From positions 123,368,817 to 123,432,816 of the forward strand of contig CM043958.1 of assembly GCA_014529385.2 (NCBI GenBank): DNA of 64,000 bases. The letters are read 5' to 3'. Below, piece by piece: positions 37,601 through 47,890 of this stretch; the stretch's first letter is position 1, and each line of letters opens with the position of its first letter. The DNA is from Adiantum capillus-veneris (taxonomy: Eukaryota > Streptophyta > Polypodiopsida > Polypodiales > Pteridaceae). A program made the position numbers and the translations under genes. A model generated the notes under the pieces. That model saw nothing but the letters and a program-made list of their open reading frames with translations. It did not search any database and was not told where the DNA came from.

Positions 37601-37731
37601 TCACTCAAGGAAAGGGGGACCATCATCAACGCCAAAGCTCTTCTGAAGCTAACGACCAATGTTGAAGACAAAGCTGAAGACAACCCCTATGACAAGACTG
37701 CACAAGGTCGTGTCAAGGGACGACACGATTT
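34641..37731 (+). other. AT-rich interior with LTR-like promoter motif
   Basis: No gene is visible. A TATA-like box in the context GGTCTAATC...CTATAAATAGAG lies at about 35735-35775 and resembles the one near 11635 in the insertion into Copia gag, so an older LTR of that family may extend around it. A 322-bp solo LTR interrupts it at 35783. Confidence 0.35.
35783..36104 (-). mobile_element. Solo Copia LTR with CCCTT duplication
   Basis: On the plus strand it runs TGTAAAGAATGAGG to CATCTCAACA and is the reverse complement of the 9918-10239 LTR, both 322 bp. It is flanked by CCCTT at 35778-35782 and 36105-36109. A solo LTR forms when the two LTRs of an element recombine, deleting the interior. 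Confidence 0.93.
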
Positions 37732-37744
37732 AGGAAGGGGGGAA
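37732..37744 (+). promoter_or_regulatory. Polypurine tract
   Basis: AGGAAGGGGGGAA directly precedes the TGTTAAG start of the forward LTR, as expected for plus-strand priming. It shows that this LTR is the 3' LTR of the element to its left. Confidence 0.85.
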
Positions 37745-38680
37745 TGTTAAGAAACAGATCAAACGGGTGCCTACCTGGTCGGACACGTAGCCGAACACCA
37801 CATTTGTACCCTATTAGTTTTTTGCGCTAGTATAGTGATACTCTATGTAAATCCTGATTCTAGAGTAGCAGGTCAATTTCCTGAGTTGTAATTCTGCCAT
37901 GACAATTGTAAAGGTCCAAGTGAACCGGCCACTGGCCATTTAGAAATCCCTAGGTATAAAGTTCAATAACCTTAATGTGAAAAAAGGCTTATCTTTAGAA
38001 GAAAACATACGCTCAAGCTACGAAGCGTACGCTCTGTTGTTCATACGCTCAAGCTACAAAGCTGCTCCAACTTGTAACCATTGCAACTAATGATTGGGTA
38101 ATCCATTTTTAGTTTTGAAACTTGCATTGTGTTCCTGTCTCTTTGCTCTTTCAATTAAGTGTAAGAATTGTCACGTTTGTTGTGGTTCGCGATTACACGT
38201 CTGTGAGACTTAATTGCATATTTAAGTGCTTAAGTCACTGTTTTTTGTCATTTTGACCATAGGAGAGTGTTCTTAGACCATATGGCAGCATTTCTTGTAT
38301 GTTCTGTTGCAATTTTCAAGACCTTTTTCATGATGGATCGTGATTTTGGTACCTTGTTGGATTGCCACCATATTTGCTAGGATAGTGTCCCTAGGTTTCC
38401 TAGACCTCCTCTGAAAGTTTCGTTGCATTTCGAGTCCATTCGAGTGCCGAAATGGCATGATAACCTAGAGTTTTGAGAAAGGAGATGGCATATTTCAGTG
38501 ATCATTGAGTGTTGGTTTTCTTGTTGAGTTAGTGTGTTTGCTTGTTAAGGTTCACTTCTTGAGATTGACGATCTGAAAGAGTCTCAGTGGCCCATCCGAG
38601 TCACTTCCCTGAGTATTGACATTATGTTAGTACCCGATAGCTATGCTGTAGACGTTAGTCGTCCCGGTGACCCACTAACG
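37745..38680 (+). repeat. Forward LTR (936 bp)
   Basis: It starts TGTTAAGAAACAGATC and ends CCACTAACG (the inverted copy has CTAACA). It contains a 36-38 base tandem duplication around CATACGCTCAAGCTAC that the inverted copy lacks, explaining most of the length difference. Confidence 0.88.
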
Positions 38681-38755
38681 TTGGTGCCGCTGTGGGGGAA
38701 AAAGGGTGAAAACCATATTTTGGTGAAAATGACCATAACTTTGAAATGGCACCAA
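38681..38755 (+). promoter_or_regulatory. Primer-binding site and short element leader
   Basis: TTGGTGCCGCTGTGGGGGAA follows the LTR. Next comes AAAGGGTGAAAACCATATTTTGG, the same leader text as at about 26430, and then the sequence meets the primer site of the inverted LTR (TGGCACCAA). This forms the spacer of the palindrome. Confidence 0.8.
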
Positions 38756-39643
38756 TGTTAGCAGGTCGCCACGATGGACGTCTGTAGCATAGCGATTTGG
38801 CACTAACATAATGTCAATACTCAGGGAAGTGACTCAAGTGGGACACATAGACTCTTTGAAATTGTTAATCTCAAGAAGTGAACCTAAACAAGAAAACACA
38901 ACAACTCAACAAGCAAACCAACACTCAATGATCACTGAAATCTGCCTATGTCCTTTCACACAACTCTAGGTCATCACGCCATTTCGACACTCGAATGGAC
39001 TCAAAATGCAACAAAACTTAAGGAGGAGGTCTAAGACACCTAGGGAAACTATCCTACCAAGTATGGTTGCAATCCAACAAGGTACCAAAATCACGATCCA
39101 CCATGAAAAAGCTCATGAACATTGCAACAAATCAGTCCAAAAAAATTGCCCTATGATCTAGGAACACTCTCCTATGGTCAAAATGACTAAAAATAGTAAT
39201 TAAACACTCAAATATGCAATTAAGGCTCACAGACGCGTAGTCACAAACCACAACACAATGCTTACACTTAAATGAAAGAGCAAAGAGAGAGGAACACAAT
39301 GCAAGTTTCTGAATCAAAAATAGATTACCCAATCGTTAGAAAAGTTGATTACAAGTTGGAGCAGCTTTGTAGCTTGAGCGTACGTTTTCTTCTAAAGATA
39401 AGCCTTATTTCACATTAAGGTTATTGACCTTTATACCTAGGGATTTCTAAATGGCCAGTGATCGGTTCACATGGACCTTTACAGTTGTCGACAAAATTAC
39501 AACTCAGGAAATTGACTTGCTACTCCGGGATCAAGATTTACATAGAGTATCACTACACTAGCTCGAAAAACTAATAGAGTACAAATGTGGTGTCCGGCTA
39601 CGTGTCCGGCCAGGTGGGCACCCATTTGATCTGTCTCTTATCA
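38756..39643 (-). repeat. Inverted LTR (888 bp)
   Basis: This is the reverse complement of the forward LTR over its whole length with scattered substitutions. It starts (plus strand) TGTTAGCAGG and ends GATCTGTCTCTTATCA, followed by TTCAT. With the forward LTR it makes an inverted repeat of about 0.9-kb arms and a 75-base spacer. Confidence 0.9.
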
Positions 39644-39813
39644 TTCATAAGGGATGCTAATTAGATGCACACACTTAGCATTCAATGCTATCCGCATGAT
39701 CGTTCCCATGCTATTGATATCCTACCTACCACGGATGGCTCCCTATGCATCTTACACCATGTTTACTTGCTTGAGCTAAGTGGATTGGTCTTGAACTTTC
39801 ACTCTTTTTATCT

Positions 39814-40133
39814 TTACCTTTTATTTTGACCACTACATGTTCCACAACTCCACCTTGGTATAGTGCATATGGGAAGAATGACTTCTTTCAAATCTCTATA
39901 ATAGATCTTCATGCTACCAAGCACTGTTCTGATTTTGTGATGTGGATCGAATTCTTTTATAGTAATGGCACCAATAACTCGCATGGTGGGCTTCTTCACG
40001 TAGCTTGCACTCCCACACCATGCTAATGAAATCCTTAATGAAATGTCACTTTCATCAATCTGTTGGATTCTGGCATCACACATTGAGATTTCTAGTATGC
40101 ACTCTTCGCAAATTTCTCGCATGATGGTCTTTT
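39814..40133 (-). pseudogene. Unassigned frame, perhaps retroelement pol
   Basis: A minus-strand frame begins near 40133 (MPKYKKTIMREICEE) and runs to 39814. A block IRTVLGSMKIYYRDLKEV faintly recalls the Gypsy reverse transcriptase-RNase H junction, but the rest does not align with what I know. Upstream codons come from the solo LTR inserted at 40155, so any longer gene is interrupted. Confidence 0.25.
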
Positions 40134-40154
40134 TATATTTAGGCATCATCTCTA

Positions 40155-40879
40155 TGTTAGGAAATATGACGTAGCTAAGTAGATAATTGAGTAGATTACT
40201 TAATGGAGAGATAATTTTCACACACAAGAGATTATAGAGTAGAGAGAGAGAGAGACAGCACACACAATGTACGTGGTTCACCTAATGTGGGCTACATCCA
40301 CGGGAAAGCAGCCACTTAATGGCTTTAGTACTTCAAAAAAGAAGTAGGTTACAAAGGGATTATACCCTTAATAGAGCTCCCGCCTTGCTTCACTCTCACC
40401 ACCTCACACCCACCTTGCTGCATCAACTTCACACTGTGAAATGTGTGTAGAAATGGCCTCCTTTTATAGGCCAAAAGGGCTTCCCTCTCTCATGCGAGGC
40501 AGCCATGTGTAGCCTCCCTTGTGTAGATAAGTCCAAATCGGACCCTCCAATCTGCCCATGTGTGGCCGCTCTTGAGAAGACAAATTCGCTTTTGAATTTG
40601 GCCACCGACCCCACCGGCTATTCACTTCTGACGACCGGCCACTGGCCATTGACTACCGGCCCCGGTCAGCTGACCGGTTTTTTTTTCGACCACTTTTCCT
40701 CGGTCGCCATCTGGCCATAATATTTCGGCGAAAAAGAATATTCCGGGCCGTGAAAATTTTGGTTTCTGGCGAGTGATTTTTCTTCACGCACGATGGCTTC
40801 TCCTCATAATGGGGGCCTTACAAATGTGCGTTCTTACGACAGAACATTACAAGGGGTAAATCAGGCTCCATACTTAACA
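40155..40879 (-). mobile_element. Solo LTR (725 bp) with CTCTA duplication
   Basis: TGTTAGGAAATATG to CTTAACA on the plus strand, flanked by CTCTA at 40150-40154 and 40880-40884. A TATA box in minus orientation (rc of CCTTTTATAGG, about 40458) gives the strand. No interior is present. The minus-strand end has the ACGTGGTTCACC block common in plant LTR ends. Confidence 0.88.
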
Positions 40880-40946
40880 CTCTACAGGGCTTCAAGTTGT
40901 GAGAACACTTGAGGTGAAAGGAGGGGGGTTCACTGTTCCACAACAC

Positions 40947-41075
40947 AATCCATTTGCAGCACTGCAAGAAAAGAAATCCCCTGACTTGGAACCGTCGGAT
41001 TCTCCTGTGACCAAGGAGAGGGGGAGGGGGGGGGATGATTCGGATGCTGAAGAATTCGTTCCTCTATCCCAATGA
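40947..41075 (+). pseudogene. LINE ORF1 C-terminal tail
   Basis: The frame NPFAALQEKKSPDLEPSD continues to VPLSQ and a TGA, 15 bases before the ORF2 start. An NPF(A/x)xL motif followed by an acidic tail is common at the end of plant L1 ORF1 proteins. The start is missing. Confidence 0.55.
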
Positions 41076-41089
41076 ACCCCTCATTAAGG

Positions 41090-44000
41090 ATGGAGTCTCT
41101 CACTATCCAATCTTGGAACGTAAAGGGGTTGAAAACCCATAAGAAGAGTATCCTATTCTAGGAGGAATTAAAAAAGGAGAAGACAGTCAATTGCTGGGCC
41201 ATTCAAGAACACCACTTAGATGCACATAGCAAGAGAAAGCACGTGCTAGGAAAGAAACTAGTATTCTATGGAGAAGGAAGTAACGGGTTCAGTGGCGTCC
41301 TCGTGATTGTAGACAGAGAATTGGAGCCGAAGTTGGTTCTTAACCACCCATCGGCAGAATCTTGGGGATTAGAATCACATGGGAAGGGCAACTCTTCACC
41401 ATTGTGAATGTGTACGGCCCTTGCAATGCAAAAGAAAGAGCTAAACTATGGATGTATCTTAGGGATACTCCTATTGAAGGGGAGTGGCTATTGGTTGGCG
41501 ACTTCAATATGATGGAAAAGAGCAGGGATAGAACAGGATCCTCCAGTATGTTGGCTAGCTCAAAAAGGTCTAAATTGCAAAGTTTGTGCAAAAAGTGGGC
41601 GATGATCGACTTATGGGAAGTCGGCCCATGGAAGAGCACACCTGGTTTCACCTACACAAGCCTCCAGTATGCCCGCACTGCCTCCAGGATGGACATATGC
41701 TATTGCTCACACCAAGCTGACTGGATACCATCGTTGATGGAGATGAAGGTAGTCCCAACAAAAAGCCTTTCAGATCACATTCCTCTGCACATACATTTTA
41801 AGAAGAATAAAGGGGAGGAGAAGACCCCAAGAGGTGAGAAAAAACTGTTAGTAACAGGGGCACACCTATTCAAAGACCCTCTTTTCAGGAATCTAACCAA
41901 GAAGGCACTAGGTAAGATCAAAAGAGATGTCGACCTCAACGAACACAATGCGTGGGACCTCTTTGCTCAGAGCATCCAGAAAGCAATCAAAACCTCGGGT
42001 CCCCGATTCAAGAAAGCTAGGGAGGTACACCTTCTGCATCTTACAGTGGAGGTACAATTGCTTACCTCCATAAAATCCAAAGGCATGCTACGGAGGAGGA
42101 GCACAAACAATGGCTCAAAGCCAAGCTAACCTTGCTAATGAGCAGTTAGAAGATATCAGAAAGGCAAGGCTTCTCTCGAGGGAGACTTTCCTGCAACCTG
42201 AAGCCTCCAATCAAACTCAGTTTTTTAGGGATATAAAAATCAAGAAGAGCCGCCACATCCGCTCGCTCTATGATGAGAAAGGGACAACAGTTCATAACCA
42301 GGGTGAGATGGATGGTCTGATGTTGAGCTATCTTAGTCAAATCATCCGACGGCCAAAGATCCAGTCCAAGAAGTGGAAGAAGCCAAAGGGACCTTACTGT
42401 AGAGTGTCAAGAAGGAAATTCCCCACTCAGAAGCTAATTGCTTGGAACAAGAATTCTCCGAAGACGAATGTTCACTAGCATTACAAGCCCTTGGCAAGGA
42501 AAAGTCCCTTGGTTGGGATGGATGACGGTGGTGGAATTCTATAGAGAATTTTGGGATGATCCCAAGGCCCCAATCACAAGATTGGCCAATAAAGCCATGG
42601 TCGATGGGTTGTTGGAGGTAAGTGTAAAGAGAGGGCTTATCAAACCCATCCCAAAATAGATCTACCGTTCTCAACTGAAACATTCTCACCCTATAACGAT
42701 GATGTCAGCGGCTTACAAAATTATAGCTAAAGCAATAGCCCTCAGACTAGCCCCCTTACTAACCAAGATCATCTCTCCCCATCAACATGGTTTCATAAAA
42801 GGAAGGTCCATCTATGATAACATCTTGGCAACAATGGTGGGCATCGAATATGCAACTGTCACAAAGCAGGAGTGCATTATGCTATAGTTGGACCTGGACA
42901 AGGCTTATGATAGAATAACATGGACATATATAGAAGCCGTCATGGAAGCTCTAGGCTTTGGGCCTCACCTATGTCGGTTGGTACGCGTACTGGGGACTGG
43001 AAGCCAGTCAGAGCTCCTATTCAATGATAGAATTGTGGGCTCTTTTGAGGTCAAAAGGTCTATTAAGCAGGGATGCCCTCTGCCCCCCTACTTTTTGCCA
43101 TAGGATCACATCCTTTAATCACGACGCTCGAAGCTAGTGCAGAACGAGGGGAGTTCCAAGGCCTTGATTTGCCAGGAAATAGCCAGCTCCTAGCAAAACC
43201 CTTTGTAGACGATTCTCTTCTCTTCTTGAAGGCGTGCCCCCAGGTCATCAGAAAAGCTCTAGAGATTGTGAAAATATTCTCAGTAGCATCGGGGTCCTAG
43301 TGTAATATAGAGAAGTCAAGGCTGATCTCCCTATTGGAAATGACTCATTAGACCCTTCTGTCTGGTTGGGGGAGATTGTCACAAAAGGAAATTTATTCAG
43401 GCATGGGAGCCCACTTGGGGGTGGGCATAACTCACAAGCAATAGATTTGGTGGTACTGGGATAAAATCAAAATCAAAAATGAGTAGGTGGGAGTATGCTC
43501 TTCTCCCATTCCCAAGTCGGATAAAAGTGATGAATGCCTTTATGATTCCCTATATTGCCTTCACTAGTCCGATTCTCAAGATGGCTAAGTGCCACTAGAA
43601 AGAGTTCTTAAAACCAATAAAAAGGTTTTTATGGAAAAACAACACGAAATCCTCCAAGCCATGGCAATGGGCCCGTTGGGAATCAAGGAGTCCTTGGAAT
43701 TCTCAACCCTGTGGCCCATGCAAAAGCGTGTTGCGCCAAGTTTGTTGTGTCCTTGGCTAAATAGGATCAAGTTTGGGCTGTCATGGTCAAAGATATGATG
43801 GAAGCTGCTAAACTTGGCTCGAATGGTGGAAAGTGGAGAGGGGTGGAGGTTCATGACAAACTGTTAGCCCCGGCGTGGTCTACCTTAAGACTGGGGGGCA
43901 ACTCAGGTGAATTTATTTAAAATGCAATAGAGTAGCAGGAATCTTAAAGTGGGGGGAAGAAGTCAGATACTTCAAGAACTCCATTTTACATTGGTCCCCC

Positions 44001-44924
44001 TGGCTATTTAAAGTTGTAGATCCGCCGAAAACTCCCTATTGGATTGAGACAGCCAAGAAACTGAGTAATAAGGATCTGAAGCGACTTGGGGACTTCTGGG
44101 ACAGTGGCAACAAGAGTTGGAAAACCATTGACCATATGGTTACCCAATACCAACTCAATGGCTTGGAGGTCTTTCTTTTCCACAAATTGATGAAAGAGCT
44201 TGACAATTTGATGATGCCAATCTGTGATTCGGAGTTTGACTGGAATGCCTGGAAATGGCCCGGAAGCAGTCTCTTATGGAAACCCCATCCTTAAAGCATT
44301 TATCAAAAAATGATGCATAAGAAGAATTGGTCTAGCCCCCTTAACAAGTTATGGAAAAAGCAATGGCCGGAGGAAAGGTGGGAGCAAGTAATGGAGAACA
44401 TATGGAAGCCAAAGGTTCCGCAGCACATGAAGGTTTTTCTATGGAAGGTAATTTGGGGTGCTCTACCAACGGGGGTGAAGATTCAGGAAAGAGGGATTGG
44501 GTCAGATCGATGCTTTGGGTGGAGGATGGCTAGTGAAGATCTGGCCCACCTATTCATGGACTGCCCAACTATTAAAGGTCTCGTAGGGAAAATATGCAAG
44601 TGGGTCCAAAGAACATGGAAAATTAGTTTCTTCAAGAAGACTGACCTATTCCTTGGGGGTAAGAATTCAGGAAGTCCTGCCCTCCTTGTCATCACTCAAA
44701 TCATCATATACTTCTTCTTACATAATGTTTGGCAGACAAGGAACCGCCGTGTGTTTGAAGGAGGTTTTGAGGTGGAAAGCTTCACAAAAATCACTCAAGA
44801 AAGAGAAGTGCTAATATGGACGCTCGGGCGCAAGCAACACTCGGAGGATTGGTCTAGGACTATGTGTGCCTTATTGTCAACAGATGGAATGCCTAGGATG
44901 GGGGAAAGTCTTGACCATCGGTAA
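41090..44924 (+). pseudogene. LINE ORF2: endonuclease, reverse transcriptase, zinc-finger
   Basis: It starts MESLTIQSWNVKGLK (endonuclease N-terminus), with a stop after about 22 codons. Endonuclease motifs follow: IQEHHLD, NVYGPC, LLVGDFNMM near 41500 and SDHIPLHIHF near 41775. Reverse transcriptase from about 42690 shows HQHGFIKGRSIYDNI, LDLDKAYDRI, IKQGCPL and FVDDSLLFL near 43205. A C-terminal zf-RVT-like part with WKPKVPQHMKVFLWK and HLFMDCP lies at 44310-44620. Several stops and frameshifts inactivate it. The family nicks DNA and copies its RNA at the target. This copy cannot do so. Confidence 0.9.
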
Positions 44925-45401
44925 TTAAAAGATATCATAAGGACAAGTTTATGGACCTTGTGTATCGAGGAGGAGGGGGCGGTTGGTGGGGGTGGCTTCC
45001 CTGATAGCCGATGTAATTACAGTTCTTGGATGATTTCATGGCTCGACAAGAGCATGATAAGACCTTGTAATTTTTTTGGATGTTCAATAAAATTCACTCA
45101 CAATTGTGAGTTTTGCCAAAAAAAAAAACTCTACAAGGCGGATTAAAAGAAAAATCAAATGTTTAGCATAGTGCATTGAGGTTCCAATCAAATAGAATTT
45201 ACACATGCTACACATACATATTGTTAGGATATATATTACAATTCACGCACGTCACACACAATCAAAGACTTTGGTCAAACCATATACAATAGTTTGATCT
45301 GCCCAACCATATACATAAAAGACATGTCACACTTGAAAAACCTGTGTTAAAACATGAGAAGGAAATGCTATCAAAGATATTGATTAACTATATGATTGTT
45401 A

Positions 45402-45715
45402 GTGAAGACGTGCTCTGTGTAAAGACCCACTCACTCTAGACCACTACGTACAAGGTAATGCCACTGGCCCAAACGACTACGCATATGTACAACCATAAAG
45501 AGCCACCAACGGCTCATAAATGTCCAGTCACCTAAGTCTATCTCCAAACTGAGTGGTGGTGGTGACCTGGCCACGATGTCCACTAGACCATCGTCGGTAC
45601 CCTGCCACGTGTCAACCCTCAGCCCAGAGGGTCCGTCCAATGTGAACCAGACCAACTGTGACTAACTATCCAACTGTCTTCCTGTCTTGTCAAGTGACAC
45701 TGTAGCCCTACTACA
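45402..45715 (-). repeat. Gypsy 3' LTR, truncated
   Basis: It aligns with 55119-55433 and 56203-56516. The left side begins abruptly at GTGAAGACGTG where the other copies continue outwards, so about 255 bases are lost. No target duplication can therefore be checked. Sequence 45140-45401 left of it is AT-rich and without a gene. Confidence 0.85.
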
Positions 45716-45897
45716 GGTTGCCCGCCACAAGACCGCTCACCGTCTCGGTGAGCGGAAGATTGAAATTGTGAAAAAAAAATACTAGTATGTACAATGGTGA
45801 GCTCCTGAATCTATCATCCAAGAAATAGAGTGGTGGCCATTGCTGCATCCGAAGTATCAGCCTCTGAAGGTGGAGCCATCAAATCAATTGTGGGGCC

Positions 45898-46994
45898 CTA
45901 CTGTATGTGATATCTCTTGTCAGTAAGTGTGCTTCCTAGGAAATGACCAGCCACCTGCTGTTGGGCAGGTGGTAGCACCAATCCTGTAGTGTACTGAGGA
46001 CATCGAGTAACACAACCATGGCGATGTGCTCCGGCAACCCCATCACAACAAGTCATATTTTGCATCTGAGGCAATGGTGGCGATTGAAACCCCTGAGGAG
46101 GATACTGTTGTTGTTGATTGTAGTATTGAACTGGAACTGGAGTCTCTGAGTAAAGTCCCATAAACTGCTGAGAAGGACTCGTTGTTGCATGCTGCACTGG
46201 TGTACCAGCTCCAGTCCACCCATATCCCATACCCATCATTGTAGGCTGTGTTGCCCTATTTTCATGTAAGAGCAATTCTCTAAATCCTTCTACTTGATTT
46301 TGAAGGTCACTAATCACTTGAGACTTTAACTTCAGGGCCTGTTGGAGTGCAAAAATAGTGGCATCCCTATCGGCGATGGCACTCTCAGCAACCTTCAGAG
46401 CTCCCTCCATAGCTGCGTAAGTAGCTGCGTGACGTTGGTGTGTGGCTAATAAACGCTCTGCTCCAAGCTCAATGGTGGCAATGGCTTGCCTAGACTCCTG
46501 CAATATATCCTCAGATAGCCGAAAAAATGATGTAGAGTCCGACCCTGTGGAAGGTCCTGTAACAGTGTCAGGGTGAAGAGAGCTAGCAAGTGGTACATCT
46601 GGTGGGACTGGTGTGACAAGTGGCACTGCTCGTGGTGGACTGGGCGCATGCCTCTCTGTCGGAGTAGAGATGGTGGGAGTGGTTGCAACAGGACTAGGCA
46701 TAGGAGAAAAGAAACTGCCACTGGGACATGGGAGCTAGTCACTGTGGTAGGGGTAAAAATAGAAGCAGTAGAGAGAGGAACACACACTGTAGAAGCCACA
46801 GCTGTGACATGCATAGTGTGATCTGCACCACCTGAACTTACCATCGAATCAGTAGCGACCGTATGCGAGAAACGTCGAACATGTTTCTTCACTCAAAGCT
46901 GTTGGCTTTCCGAAACTGGCAGGGATACTAAAGATTCTATTGTGTCCTTCACTACCTTTGCTCTTTTTTTCTTTGGCTTTTCAGGGAGATCCAT
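45898..46994 (-). pseudogene. Extra 3' ORF (ORF3) of the Gypsy element
   Basis: ATG at 46994 starts MDLPEKPKKKRAKVVKD with a nuclear-localisation-like KPKKKRAK. The frame stops at about 46893, continues in another frame and again from 46701 to 45898 (267 codons). The long part is Pro/Ser-rich, then a probable coiled coil (LSEDILQESRQAIATIELGA through LKSQVISDLQNQVEGFRELL), a Gln-rich stretch and a Cys/His motif CCDGVAGAHRHGCVTRC. It lies between integrase and 3' LTR, where env-like or accessory ORFs occur in some plant Gypsy elements, but there is no membrane segment. A diverged copy of its 3' half lies at 55434-56147. Confidence 0.6.
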
Positions 46995-47079
46995 TTTCTG
47001 TTCAATATCTAGGGCGATGATTAAGCAAGAAGCGAGTAGGCGGCACTTTAAAAAAAACGACGAGCACGGGGATGGATGC

Positions 47080-47890
47080 AGGAAGAGGAGTTTGGGCAAG
47101 GGGATTGGTGAGGAGTAGATGGATGCAGGAAGAGGAGGGTGGGCGAGGAGATTAGTGAGGACGAGGGGTTTGGGTAGGGTAAGGGCGAGGGGAGTAAGGC
47201 AGGGGTTGGGGTGGGGGAGGGGCGAGGGCTGTAAGGAGGAGGGTAGGGGCGAGGGTAGAGAGAGTGGGTAGGGCAAGGGTAGAGGGTGGATAGGGGCGAG
47301 GGGTTGAGGTAGGGTAGGGGCGAGGGGAGTAAGGGAGGGTAGGGGCGAGGGTTTAAGAGAAGGGTAGGGGTGAGGGGAGAGGGTGGATAGGGGCGAGGGG
47401 TTGAGGTAGAGTAGGGGCGAGGGGAGTAAGGGAGGGTAGGGGCGAGGGGTTGAGGTAGGGTAGGGGCGAGGGGGTTGAGGGGGGTAGGGGAGAGGTGTGA
47501 GAGGAGGGTAGGGGTGAGGGGAGAGGGTGGATAGGGGCGAGGGTAGAGAGAGTGGGTAGGGGCAAGGGGAGTAAGGGAGGGTAGGGGCGAGGGGGTTGAG
47601 GTAGGGTAGGGGCGAGGGGAGTAAGGGGAGGGTAGGGGCGAGAATAGGAGGGTAGGGGTGAGGGAGAGGGTGGATAGGGGTGAGGGTAGAGAGAGTGGGT
47701 AGAGGCGAGGGAGTAAGGGAGAGTAGGGGTGAGGGTTTAAGGGGAGGGTAGGGCGAGAATAGGAGGGTAGGGGTGAGGGTTTAAGAGGAGGGTAGGGGCG
47801 AGGGAAGTAAGGCGAGGGGGTTAGGGTAGTGTAGGTTCGAGGGGGTTGAGTAGATTGTAGGCGCAAGAGGTTGGGTAGAGGGATAGGGTC
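47080..47890. repeat. G-rich minisatellite (GGGTAGGGGCGAGGGG units)
   Basis: About 0.8 kb of diverged 20-27 base units such as AGGGTAGGGGCGAGGGG then AGTAAGG or TTGAGGT. Larger blocks containing GGGTGGATAGGGG recur. The plus strand is G-rich with dense runs of three to five G. The minus strand is open for 281 codons of Pro/Ser/Leu repeats, which I take as a by-product. Confidence 0.92.

Larger units (their letters stand above)
26079..39643 (+). mobile_element. 13.6-kb complex non-autonomous LTR element with two like ends
   Basis: The left end is TGTTAAGAGACAGATC, the start of an LTR that keeps similarity for only about 75 bases. The interior holds seven spaced palindromes, a gag-like frame and two retropepsin-like domains. 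A purine tract and a full forward LTR (37745-38680) follow, then its primer site and about 50 bases of element leader, then an inverted LTR (38756-39643) whose outer end is again the LTR start. TTCAT flanks both ends. No reverse transcriptase, RNase H or integrase is seen. A normal element would end in an LTR 3' end, so this is a rearranged or aberrantly integrated copy. Confidence 0.75.
40891..45128 (+). mobile_element. 5'-truncated L1-type LINE
   Basis: It contains the tail of ORF1, a full-length but mutated ORF2, a short 3' UTR with AATAAA (about 45087) and an A tail (45119-45128). CTCTACAGGGC at 40880-40890 and CTCTACAAGGC at 45129-45139 form a probable 11-bp target duplication with one mismatch. 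It shows the typical structure of target-primed reverse transcription with 5' truncation. Confidence 0.85.

Noticed and set aside
26079-39643. Simple full-length LTR element with normal 5' and 3' LTRs
   Set aside because: The left LTR matches only its first 75 bases and the right terminus is an inverted LTR start, so a normal structure does not fit.
39814-40281. 155-codon minus-strand ORF as one gene
   Set aside because: Its first 40-50 codons are the end of the solo LTR inserted at 40155, so the continuous frame is a chance fusion.
41340-41651. Minus-strand ORF within the LINE
   Set aside because: It is the shadow of the endonuclease coding sequence on the plus strand.
47080-47890. Interstitial telomere array
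   Set aside because: The repeats contain TAGGG-like words but are not regular TTTAGGG or TTAGGG. They have a mixed 20-27 base period typical of a minisatellite.
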